Shown one piece after another: positions 1 to 5,458 of a stretch of 5,493 nucleotides of DNA. Each line of letters opens with the position of its first letter. Position 1 is the stretch's first letter. Location of the stretch: NCBI GenBank assembly GCA_018056405.1, contig JAGPFT010000229.1, positions 1-5,493 of the forward strand, in the 5' to 3' direction. The DNA is from Anaerolineae bacterium (GTDB lineage: Bacteria > Chloroflexota > Anaerolineae > Aggregatilineales > Aggregatilineaceae). Both the position numbers and the translations under genes were made by a program. A model generated the notes under the pieces. The model worked only from the letters and a program-made list of their open reading frames with translations. It did not search any database and had not been told where the DNA came from.

Positions 1-1086
1 GTACCACGCCTCGCGCCCCTCGCCCCCCGGCCCGCTGACGGGGAAGCCGAAGATTGGCTCCCACAGGCGGCCCGTCTCGTCGCTCTGGATGCCGCCGTTG
101 TACAGGCCGCCCGTCGCCAGGATGAAGGCGTCGGCGTAGAAGGGATTGGTGTGGCCCAACGCGCCGACCTCGACGCCGGTGCAACGCCCGCCCTCCACAA
201 TGCCGCGCACGACGGCGTGCCCGATCTGCACCCGCGCCCGGTGACGCAGCAGCCAGCGACGCAGGCCATTGCTCAGCCGCGTCCCGGTCGGGCTGGACGG
301 CAGGGTGGGAATCTCGAAGACGGGGCAGCCCAGGCCCGCCTCCAACTCGCGCAATACCTCGGCGTGCGCCTCCATGCCCAGCACCGCCGGAAAGCCAACC
401 TTGACCGCATCCTTGACCTGCGGTTGCACCTGGCGCAGTACCCCCGCGCGGAAAGTGGAGTTATCGAAGCGGCGGGCGAGAGCGGCGGGCCAGTCATCCC
501 ACGATCCGCGCCCGGCGGGCAGAGTCACCGTCAGCGCACGGGCGGCGATGCCCTGCGCCGACAGATTGCCCGCCACCAGGTCGGGGTAGAAGTCGCGCCA
601 GCCGGCGAAGCCGACGATCAGCACGGGGCCGCCAACCTCCGTGAGATCGCCGGCGGCGATGCCCGCCGGGGCCAGCAACGGCGTCTGGATCGCGCCGAGC
701 ATGGTCGGCAGGCGCAGGTTGTGCCCATCTCTGGAGCGCATGGCGAACGGCTCGCCGGTTTCCTCGGTGATGTCCTGCAACAAGTCCAGCGCGCAGACCA
801 GCGCGTCCGGCCCGGCCAGGGCGTAGGGGTGATCCGGGCACAGGGCAGCGTGCCCGCGCACCTCGGCGATCACGTCGTCGTCGGCGCGGTCGCACACGCT
901 GATCCAGCCGGGGCTGACGATCTGCTGGCCCCAGCCAGTGGCAATCAGGCGCACGCGCGCCCCGGCTTTGACGGCGTGAACCGCCACCAGCAGCCCGGCC
1001 AGCCCCGCCCCGATGACGATCACATCAGTGCCCCGGCCCGCCTGGGGGTCAATGGCGCAGCGGCTCGCTTTGCGTTTCTCAGCCAT
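1..1086 (-). CDS. glpB: Anaerobic glycerol-3-phosphate dehydrogenase subunit B (GlpB), 3' end cut by the window edge
   Basis: The reading frame is open from an ATG at 1086 to base 1, giving 362 residues without a stop. By family knowledge GlpB is the second flavoprotein subunit of the GlpABC complex, which oxidises glycerol-3-phosphate during anaerobic growth and feeds electrons to the membrane anchor GlpC. Residues 21-33 (DVIVIGAGLAGLL) form the FAD-binding GxGxxG loop. HPYALAGP (about 86-93), PTLPSSPTGTRL (about 260-271), an ILATGG second nucleotide-binding motif (about 322-327) and EPIFG (about 343-347) all have close counterparts in E. coli GlpB as I remember it. E. coli GlpB is about 419 aa, so roughly 60 residues should lie to the left. 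The start is fixed by GAGGAGG six bases upstream. It leaves about 18 residues before the Rossmann strand, more than in E. coli. The first 8 bases overlap the end of glpA, which indicates one transcript and coupled translation. Confidence 0.93.
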   Translation of the reverse strand, partial: MAEKRKASRCAIDPQAGRGTDVIVIGAGLAGLLVAVHAVKAGARVRLIATGWGQQIVSPGWISVCDRADDDVIAEVRGHAALCPDHPYALAGPDALVCALDLLQDITEETGEPFAMRSRDGHNLRLPTMLGAIQTPLLAPAGIAAGDLTEVGGPVLIVGFAGWRDFYPDLVAGNLSAQGIAARALTVTLPAGRGSWDDWPAALARRFDNSTFRAGVLRQVQPQVKDAVKVGFPAVLGMEAHAEVLRELEAGLGCPVFEIPTLPSSPTGTRLSNGLRRWLLRHRARVQIGHAVVRGIVEGGRCTGVEVGALGHTNPFYADAFILATGGLYNGGIQSDETGRLWEPIFGFPVSGPGGEGREAWY

Positions 1087-2704
1087 GGGCGGCCTCCTCG
1101 CTCGGTGCGGCGGCTGTCGCCTGGGGGATGCCTTTGCCGGGCAGCCGGTCGAGGCCGAGCGTGCGCCGGTAAATCAGCTCGTCGAGGTAAAGCTGGCGCA
1201 ATTGGTGGCCCCACAGCAAGGGCCGCACGCCGCGAAAACGCTCGTCCACGAACGCGCCCAGGGCTGCCGTCGCCTCGGCGCTGGTCTGGCCCTTGATCGC
1301 CTGCAGAATGCCCGCCGCGCGCACACTGCAAAAACCTGCCTGGCACGGCCCCATGCCCAGGCGCAGGTCGCGGCGCAGATCGTCCAGGGCCACCGGCTGG
1401 TCGCCGTAGGCGGCAATGGCCGCTTCCAGTTGCGGGCGGGTGACCAGCTCGCACTCGCAGATCAATTCGCCGGGCATCTCGCCATGCTCCAGCTTGTGCA
1501 GGCGGTGATCCAGCCGGTGATAGCGCCCGGCGGTGGCGGTGGGGATGGGCAGCGCTTCGTCGGCGGTGGTGCAGGGCGCGCTCACGCCAAGCTGCGCGCA
1601 GACGGCATCCACCGCTTTTTCGGCCATCAGGCGGCAGGTGGTCAGCTTGCCGCCGGTGACAGTCACCAGGCCGCGCACGCCGTCGAGTGCCGCGTGATCG
1701 AGCACGGAGAAGGTGCGCGCCACTTCGCGGCCCTGCGCCTGGTCGTGACCGGCCTGGGGCGGCTCGTAGAGCGGGCGCACGCCCGCCCAGGCGCGCAGCG
1801 CCCGCCCGTGACGGATGCCCGGCACCACCACGTCGGCTTCGGTCAGAATCTTGCTCACCTCCCACGCTTCGACGCGGTAATCGTCGGGCGCGTCGGTGCG
1901 CACGGAGGTGGTGCCCAGCACACACACTGTGCCCACCGGCACCAGGATGTCACCGTCGGAGGCGGGGCGCAGGCGGTTGACGACCGTGTTGACCCAGCGC
2001 GTGTTCATGGCGATCATCGCGCCCCGGTCGAACTTCACGCTCACGTCCAGCCCGGCCAACCGCGCCACGATTCCTGCCCAGGGGCCGGTCGCGTTGAGCA
2101 CGCAAGCCGCGCGAACAGTGCGCTCTTCGCCGCTGCGCGTGTCTTGCAGCGTCGCGCCGACCACAGCGTCGCCTTCGCGCAGCAGCCCGGTCACCCCCTG
2201 GTAAATCCAGGCGTCGCTCCCCAGAGCGCGCGCCGCCTCGACGAAGCCGTGAATCATGTCGAAGGAGTCCACTGACCCATCCGGCACGCGGTAGGCGGCG
2301 GTGATGGCCGGCGTCAGCGCGGGTTCCTCGGCGCGGGCCTGGGCGACGCTCAGCGGCTCGGTGGGAATGCCCGCTTTGGCGCAGCCATCCAGCCAGCGGG
2401 CAGGGAAATCGGCGGGATCGGCGGGCGTGGCGACGAACAGCCCGCCCGTGTCCTCGACGGCGAAGGGGACGATGCGGCGCAGCACCTGGTTCTCGACGAT
2501 GCACTCGCCGGCGGTTTCCAGGTCGCGCCCGGCGTAGCGCCCGCCGGAATGGAGCAGGCCGTGATAGCGCCCCGATGTCCCGGTGGTGAAGTCAAGCTGG
2601 TCTACCAGCAGAGCGCGCAGGCCGCGCCGCGCCAGATCGTAGAGGGCGGCGGCTCCGGTCGCGCCGCCGCCGATGACCAGCACATCCACAGAGGTCGTGG
2701 TCAA
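1079..2704 (-). CDS. glpA: Anaerobic glycerol-3-phosphate dehydrogenase subunit A (GlpA), catalytic FAD subunit with C-terminal [2Fe-2S] BFD-like domain
   Basis: The 541-aa product matches the usual GlpA length (about 542 in E. coli). The enzyme oxidises sn-glycerol-3-phosphate to dihydroxyacetone phosphate and passes electrons through GlpB/GlpC towards quinone. Residues 6-19 carry the FAD loop with GGGATG at 12-17. GRYHGLLHSGGRYA (45-58) is the family signature next to the flavin. TGGK (350-353), CRLMAEKAVDAVC and PCTTAD (377-382) are conserved GlpA blocks. A C-terminal BFD-like domain keeps four cysteines, CEC at 416/418 and CQAGFC at 454/459, the expected [2Fe-2S] ligands. This domain separates GlpA from the aerobic GlpD type. 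The frame extends seven codons further to another TTG at 2725, but GGGGAG seven bases before the TTG at 2704 marks the latter as the start. The stop TGA lies inside the first codons of glpB. Confidence 0.95.
   Translation of the reverse strand: MTTTSVDVLVIGGGATGAAALYDLARRGLRALLVDQLDFTTGTSGRYHGLLHSGGRYAGRDLETAGECIVENQVLRRIVPFAVEDTGGLFVATPADPADFPARWLDGCAKAGIPTEPLSVAQARAEEPALTPAITAAYRVPDGSVDSFDMIHGFVEAARALGSDAWIYQGVTGLLREGDAVVGATLQDTRSGEERTVRAACVLNATGPWAGIVARLAGLDVSVKFDRGAMIAMNTRWVNTVVNRLRPASDGDILVPVGTVCVLGTTSVRTDAPDDYRVEAWEVSKILTEADVVVPGIRHGRALRAWAGVRPLYEPPQAGHDQAQGREVARTFSVLDHAALDGVRGLVTVTGGKLTTCRLMAEKAVDAVCAQLGVSAPCTTADEALPIPTATAGRYHRLDHRLHKLEHGEMPGELICECELVTRPQLEAAIAAYGDQPVALDDLRRDLRLGMGPCQAGFCSVRAAGILQAIKGQTSAEATAALGAFVDERFRGVRPLLWGHQLRQLYLDELIYRRTLGLDRLPGKGIPQATAAAPSEEAAHG
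1093..1099 (-). promoter_or_regulatory. Shine-Dalgarno sequence of glpB, inside the glpA coding region
   Basis: The minus strand reads GAGGAGG, then six bases, then the ATG at 1086. This is a near-ideal anti-16S match and supports the ATG rather than a downstream GTG as the start. Because it lies in the last codons of glpA, ribosomes finishing glpA can restart directly on glpB. Confidence 0.8.
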
Positions 2705-2831
2705 GGCAATTCTCCCCAACAGCAATGGTGAGCGTTCTATAGCTTGCCTGTACCTACAATTGTAACGACGCCTAATCCATGCAGCATAACATGAGGGGCA
2801 AGGTGCGGATAGTTACTTCTGTCACGATGGA
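2705..2831. promoter_or_regulatory. Divergent intergenic spacer with perfect palindrome TACAATTGTA (2755-2764)
   Basis: This 127-base spacer separates the divergent glpA and putative restriction gene and must hold both promoters. At its centre TACAATTGTA is a perfect 10-base palindrome, so each strand carries TACAAT, five of six bases of a -10 hexamer. I see no good -35 box at 16-18 bases for either direction, so the two -10 assignments are weak. The palindrome could instead be a small operator. Local composition shifts here from strongly G+C-rich to near even. Confidence 0.35.
2712..2717 (-). promoter_or_regulatory. Shine-Dalgarno sequence that sets the TTG start of glpA
   Basis: The minus strand reads GGGGAG followed by a seven-base spacer (AATTGCC) and TTG at 2704-2702. 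The alternative in-frame TTG at 2725 lies upstream of this site and has no purine-rich sequence at a proper distance, so the longer form of GlpA is unlikely. Confidence 0.75.
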
Positions 2832-2835
2832 ATGA
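2791..2835 (+). other. Possible 14-codon leader ORF overlapping the start of the nuclease gene
   Basis: ATG at 2791 opens a frame encoding MRGKVRIVTSVTME. Its TGA (2833-2835) overlaps the nuclease ATG (2832-2834), giving the ATGA arrangement typical of translational coupling. A second ATG at 2827 in the same frame would give a start-Glu-stop minigene. Neither start has a clear Shine-Dalgarno sequence, and a short ORF of this size can arise by chance. I record it because the nuclease gene lacks any ribosome binding site of its own. Confidence 0.25.
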
Positions 2836-3686
2836 TACGAAAAGAATGGCAGTGGTACTGGTTGGCAAAAGACCCTATACTCCGAGGTTACACAGAGTTC
2901 AAGGAGAGGTTGTCTGTGGAAAGCGAAGTGGAAAGTCTCTCACGCTACGATGAAGTGATTCTGGAAGTCTTCAAACGCCTGACGCTGCAATACGGTCTTG
3001 AAGCCGACGTATTGCCTTTTGATAAAGGTTTCCTGGATCAGATAGCAGAAGAATTACATATTAAGAACATACCCGATATTATCTATTCTTATCGTTCTGG
3101 AAGACGGGACTTCCCGCCAGAAATGGTGGAGCGTGGAAACTGGGTCATCAAAGGTGAAGGCAAAGGCAAATACACCCTGGTCAGGCTAGATATTCCTGTA
3201 GAGCTTGCCGTGCCCCTGGAACTGGAGATTACGGATATTCCCAATGCGATTCCCGAAATTGTGCTCATGTTCGCAAAAGGCGACGAACAGAGTATGCTGG
3301 TTCAGATCCGCTACAATCGTCTGGTTGACATCTTCACCAGCCTGACCGTCTACCATCTCCAATCCCATCTCAGGGCCTATGTGCGAGACATGGGGCAGAT
3401 AGAAGTGGACGATCTGTATCTTGGGGTCAATACAGATGGGCAATGGTTCTGTATACCTATTGAAGCTAAGCCTGCGAGTTTGAAGGACCAACTCAATTGG
3501 GTTCAGATCTCATCAATGGTCGCCTACGCCGAACGGGAGTACCCTGGGCTGGCTGTGCGCCCTTTAGGCGTCAAAATGCTGGAGGATGGGTCAATGATCT
3601 TTGTGGAATTCACAGCGACTTCTGATCCTCTCAAGCTCCAGACGCGCTCTTACAAGCGGTACCGGTTGTTTCGTGATGCCACGTGA
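2832..3686 (+). CDS. Putative Type II restriction endonuclease, PD-(D/E)XK-like
   Basis: This is a 284-aa soluble protein with no signal peptide or membrane segment. The nuclease assignment rests on the C-terminal third. GQIEVDDLYLGV (188-199) supplies acidic D193/D194. A short loop follows, then IPIEAK (208-213) places E211 and K213 as the ExK half of a PD-(D/E)XK site. The next block, with a QI after the ExK and AEREYPGLAVRPLGVKML, resembles a group of uncharacterised endonuclease-like proteins I recognise by pattern but cannot name. Family members I recall have AKG; here the residue after K213 is proline. The N-terminal half (1-170) matches nothing I know and may hold the DNA-recognition part. 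The ATG at 2832 is the first start in the frame after a stop at 2787; no Shine-Dalgarno sequence precedes it. It converges on an amino-methyltransferase with adjoining stop codons, which strongly supports a restriction role. Recognition site is unknown. Confidence 0.7.
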   Translation: MIRKEWQWYWLAKDPILRGYTEFKERLSVESEVESLSRYDEVILEVFKRLTLQYGLEADVLPFDKGFLDQIAEELHIKNIPDIIYSYRSGRRDFPPEMVERGNWVIKGEGKGKYTLVRLDIPVELAVPLELEITDIPNAIPEIVLMFAKGDEQSMLVQIRYNRLVDIFTSLTVYHLQSHLRAYVRDMGQIEVDDLYLGVNTDGQWFCIPIEAKPASLKDQLNWVQISSMVAYAEREYPGLAVRPLGVKMLEDGSMIFVEFTATSDPLKLQTRSYKRYRLFRDAT

Positions 3687-3689
3687 TCA
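3684..3689. other. Abutting convergent stop codons forming the palindrome TGATCA
   Basis: The plus-strand stop TGA occupies 3684-3686 and the minus-strand stop TGA occupies 3689-3687. No base lies between the two genes and no hairpin with a T-run is visible around the junction. Each transcript must therefore enter the opposing gene before it ends. Confidence 0.9.
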
Positions 3690-4991
3690 ACCTGGCCAGC
3701 GCAATATGACAACCTCCTCGCGAATCTGAGCGCCTGTTGCCGTCGCCGGACGTGTGCGCCAGAGATCGATGCGCTCAATCTCATATCCGCAATACTCAGC
3801 GATTTCGGCGAGCAGTTGTCCGGTTCGTATTGTGATCCGAAAGTAGGATTCCTGATCTCCTACCACATAAGCGCATAGGGCACCGGGGCTGAGCACATAC
3901 TTCAGAGCCTCAAGGTGGCGATACATCCCTCCAAAGTACAGGCTCACGACACGATGATACAGCCTCTCAAACCCCGATGTTTTGCCCAGTTCCAAGCGCT
4001 TCGCTTCTATCTGACCGGCTAGCTGTTGAATAGAGGCGAATTGCCGTACCCAGCGATCATCTTGATCGTCAACGTACACGTTCCGCGTGTTGCTCCGTAG
4101 CAGCTTCTTCTTGATAGCCTGAAGTTCCTGTCGTGAGTTAATAAAGCCAAGCACAACACTTTCCAGACGAGTGGTGCGCGTATAGTCTTTCTCATTAGGA
4201 TAGGGAGGAGAAGTGATCACAAAGTCAACGCTGCTTTTCTCGAATGGTAGCGCATTCCGTGCATCGCCATGAAAGAGGGTCACTGGTCGGTATGATCGGT
4301 CAGGTAATGTGCGCAGATCGGCAGCCATTTGCCTCACTCGCCCCATCCAACAGCCCACAACGTCAGCATCTTCCCTCGGTTTTCGGTTGATTCCGACCTC
4401 TGGCCCGAACTTCAGGTTGCTTGCATCGGCGACTAATGTGGCCGCAAATGCCAGTTCCTGATGGCATGTCCAGGGCTTTGCACTGGCACGGATCAGCTCG
4501 AGCAATACCAGCGCACGATGAAGTGGGCGTGGACTTATCGAACCGGACAACAACAGTCTTGCTTGTTCACGACTCAGATGACGAAGATTGCTCACCGTTG
4601 CATCGGGCCTGGCGAACAGGGGTAGGTCACTATAGTCAAAACCATGTGCGCTCAACATGGCGCTGGCTTGCCTGGCAATCTCCTGGCTATGTTGTTCGAA
4701 ATCTTCCAGGGCTATGTTCCACTGCGTCTTTACCTTACAGGCAAAATAGGCCATTGGATTGGCTTCAATCCCAGCGCAAGCGAAGCCTAGCTTCCGGGCT
4801 TCCACGAGCGTCGTGCCTGTGCCACAGAATGGATCAAGGACAGTCTGTCCCGGCCTGGCATTAAAATCGTCCAGGTAGTGCCGGACTAAGTGGGGGGGAA
4901 AAGACAGGACGAAGCGATACCAGTCGTGTATCCCTCGATCTGTTTCCTGAATCTGATTAATGCCGGCAGAAGTCAGCGTTGAGTCGATCAT
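3687..4991 (-). CDS. Site-specific DNA amino-methyltransferase (N4-cytosine or N6-adenine), modification partner of the adjacent nuclease
   Basis: The 434-aa protein appears intact. Residues 31-43 (FPPHLVRHYLDDF) resemble motif X. VLDPFCGTGTTLVEA (51-65) is motif I, which binds S-adenosylmethionine, and GIEANP (74-79) is motif II. HGDARNALPF (241-250) then leads into VITSPPYPNEKDYTR (258-272), whose SPPY (261-264) is catalytic motif IV. SPPY is commonest in N4-cytosine enzymes but also occurs in N6-adenine ones, so the modified base is open. The SAM half comes first and the catalytic half second, with about 150 residues between. Each half reads like a beta-class block in swapped order. The insert contains SNLKFGPEVG (191-200), a block I associate with this methylase family; it may be the target-recognition part. 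The start ATG at 4991 has GAGGA five bases upstream. It probably protects host DNA from the convergent neighbour, using exocyclic amino methylation in the cytoplasm. Confidence 0.88.
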   Translation of the reverse strand: MIDSTLTSAGINQIQETDRGIHDWYRFVLSFPPHLVRHYLDDFNARPGQTVLDPFCGTGTTLVEARKLGFACAGIEANPMAYFACKVKTQWNIALEDFEQHSQEIARQASAMLSAHGFDYSDLPLFARPDATVSNLRHLSREQARLLLSGSISPRPLHRALVLLELIRASAKPWTCHQELAFAATLVADASNLKFGPEVGINRKPREDADVVGCWMGRVRQMAADLRTLPDRSYRPVTLFHGDARNALPFEKSSVDFVITSPPYPNEKDYTRTTRLESVVLGFINSRQELQAIKKKLLRSNTRNVYVDDQDDRWVRQFASIQQLAGQIEAKRLELGKTSGFERLYHRVVSLYFGGMYRHLEALKYVLSPGALCAYVVGDQESYFRITIRTGQLLAEIAEYCGYEIERIDLWRTRPATATGAQIREEVVILRWPG

Positions 4992-4996
4992 GTGCT

Positions 4997-5001
4997 TCCT
5001 C
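4997..5001 (-). promoter_or_regulatory. Shine-Dalgarno sequence of the methyltransferase gene
   Basis: The minus strand reads GAGGA, then AGCAC, then ATG at 4991-4989. The match and spacing are good and confirm this start. It contrasts with the nuclease gene, which has no such site. Confidence 0.7.
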
Positions 5002-5022
5002 GATCAGACTTGTTTATACTCG

Positions 5023-5050
5023 ATTATAGAACAAATGAACGATTTAGCAA
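5023..5050 (-). promoter_or_regulatory. Sigma-70-like promoter of the methyltransferase gene
   Basis: On the minus strand TATAAT (5028-5023) is a perfect -10 hexamer. Sixteen bases upstream lies TTGCTA (5050-5045), four of six bases of the -35 consensus. Transcription would begin near 5016, giving a leader of about 25 bases before the ATG at 4991. The position just ahead of a gene with a good ribosome binding site supports the call. Confidence 0.6.
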
Positions 5051-5106
5051 CCCTTGTGGATTTTGCCTCGTTCCTTGTAGCCGAAGCGGGGGGGACAACT
5101 CCGTGA
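5035..5106 (+). pseudogene. Short ORF of 23 codons, possibly a gene remnant
   Basis: ATG at 5035 opens a frame reading MNDLATLVDFASFLVAEAGG and then TTP before TGA. The composition looks protein-like, with alternating hydrophobic and acidic residues. No Shine-Dalgarno sequence precedes it, and it overlaps the -35 region of the methyltransferase promoter on the other strand. It could be the decayed 5' end of a displaced gene or simply chance. Confidence 0.15.
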
Positions 5107-5122
5107 AGCTCCGTAACGACGA

Positions 5123-5194
5123 GTGATCAAGCCTGAGCAGGTCAGGATGCTCACGAGGCTAACGCAGCAATATCAAGAGGGGATCATAACCAGG
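5123..5194 (+). pseudogene. Possible truncated gene start resembling the first half of a SHOCT-like motif
   Basis: From a GTG at 5123 the frame reads VIKPEQVRMLTRLTQQYQEG and then IITR before entering proline- and arginine-rich translation of the G+C-rich repeats. The stretch with LTRLTQQYQEGIIT recalls the SHOCT pattern (leucine-rich helix followed by GIIT), but the expected EEF...K continuation is missing. The frame runs on to 5362 only because repeat DNA lacks stops. No ribosome binding site is visible. If real, it is a fragment interrupted by the repeats. Confidence 0.2.
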
Positions 5195-5215
5195 GGCGGC
5201 CCTACCGACCGCCCC
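5193..5215. repeat. Hairpin with 7-bp G+C stem, followed by a 12-bp direct repeat
   Basis: GGGGCGG (5193-5199) pairs perfectly with CCGCCCC (5209-5215) across a nine-base loop. CGCCCCAGGCGC occurs at 5210-5221 and again at 5232-5243. No T-run follows on either strand, so it is not a standard intrinsic terminator. Confidence 0.45.
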
Positions 5216-5280
5216 AGGCGCAGCAGCGCAGCGCCCCAGGCGCGCCAACTTAAGCCTCCTGGGTGCGCGGTACGGGCGTC

Positions 5281-5315
5281 AGGCCCCTCCCCCTGGCCCC
5301 CTCCCCGGCAAAGCC
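5281..5315 (+). repeat. 35-bp direct repeat, copy 1 (left end of the MITE-like element)
   Basis: This stretch, from AGGCCCCTCC to CGGCAAAGCC, is identical to 5459-5493. It is C-rich on the plus strand and includes the small GGC-AAA-GCC hairpin. Confidence 0.9.
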
Positions 5316-5349
5316 AGAGAGGGGGAAACATCCCGTCGGGCGATCAAAG

Positions 5350-5380
5350 TCCCCCTCTCTAGCTCGGCTGGAGAGGGGGA
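5350..5380. repeat. Strong hairpin inside the repeat element
   Basis: TCCCCCTCTC (5350-5359) pairs perfectly with GAGAGGGGGA (5371-5380). The stem continues inward through a T-G wobble and AGC/GCT (5361-5363 with 5367-5369), leaving a TCG loop, so 14 pairs in all. The plus strand continues with ATTTAGGGGG rather than a T-run, so plain termination is unlikely. Confidence 0.7.
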
Positions 5381-5412
5381 TTTAGGGGGAGAGGCCTGTA
5401 CAGGCGGCGATC

Positions 5413-5446
5413 AGACTTCCGAAGTTTCTGAAAACTTCGGAAGTCT
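5413..5446. repeat. 15-bp perfect inverted repeat with 4-base loop; each arm is itself palindromic
   Basis: AGACTTCCGAAGTTT (5413-5427) is exactly complementary to AAACTTCGGAAGTCT (5432-5446) across the loop CTGA. Each arm contains ACTTC-N-GAAGT, an 11-base palindrome with an unpaired centre. No T-run follows on either strand. It lies between two copies of the C-rich repeat and looks like a REP-type intergenic palindrome or a double protein-binding site. Confidence 0.75.
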
Positions 5447-5458
5447 TAGTGCGGCGGA

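Larger units (their letters stand above)
5281..5397. mobile_element. MITE-like non-coding repeat element with imperfect terminal inverted repeats
   Basis: The element begins AGGCCCCTCCCCCT and ends AGGGGGAGAGGCCT. The two ends are inverted copies with one mismatch over 14 bases. Inside are two foldable units: CCCCCTC (5297-5303) with GAGGGGG (5319-5325), enclosing GGC-AAA-GCC; and the 5350-5380 hairpin. There is no coding capacity. Its first 35 bases recur exactly at the right edge of the window. Compact, hairpin-rich, repeated and non-coding, it fits a miniature inverted-repeat element or a REP/BIME-like family. No target-site duplication is evident to me, so movement by a transposase is inferred only. 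Confidence 0.5.

Noticed and set aside
151..1296. Long plus-strand open frame opposite glpB
   Set aside because: It is antisense to a clearly recognisable GlpB. Its translation is low-complexity, rich in A, R, G, P and Q, as expected from the complement of G+C-rich coding DNA.
1013..2275. 420-codon plus-strand open frame opposite glpA
   Set aside because: GlpA on the minus strand explains the sequence through conserved motifs, and this frame is a compositional shadow with no domain I recognise.
2705..2725. Seven-codon N-terminal extension of GlpA from TTG 2725
   Set aside because: The Shine-Dalgarno site GGGGAG lies inside this extension and is correctly placed for the TTG at 2704.
4421..4864. 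147-codon plus-strand frame inside the methylase gene
   Set aside because: It is antisense to conserved methylase blocks including motif I, with no ribosome binding site and no recognisable motif.
3684..5129. TGATCA (3684, 4214, 5124) as the target of the restriction system
   Set aside because: Three occurrences of a six-base palindrome in and near the genes say nothing about specificity. The methylase target cannot be read from the sequence.
5035..5194. Small toxin-antitoxin or controller-protein genes beside the methylase
   Set aside because: Neither short ORF has a ribosome binding site, a helix-turn-helix motif or a complete domain.
5413..5446. Intrinsic terminator
   Set aside because: The stem is strong, but neither strand has a T-run after it and no gene ends nearby.
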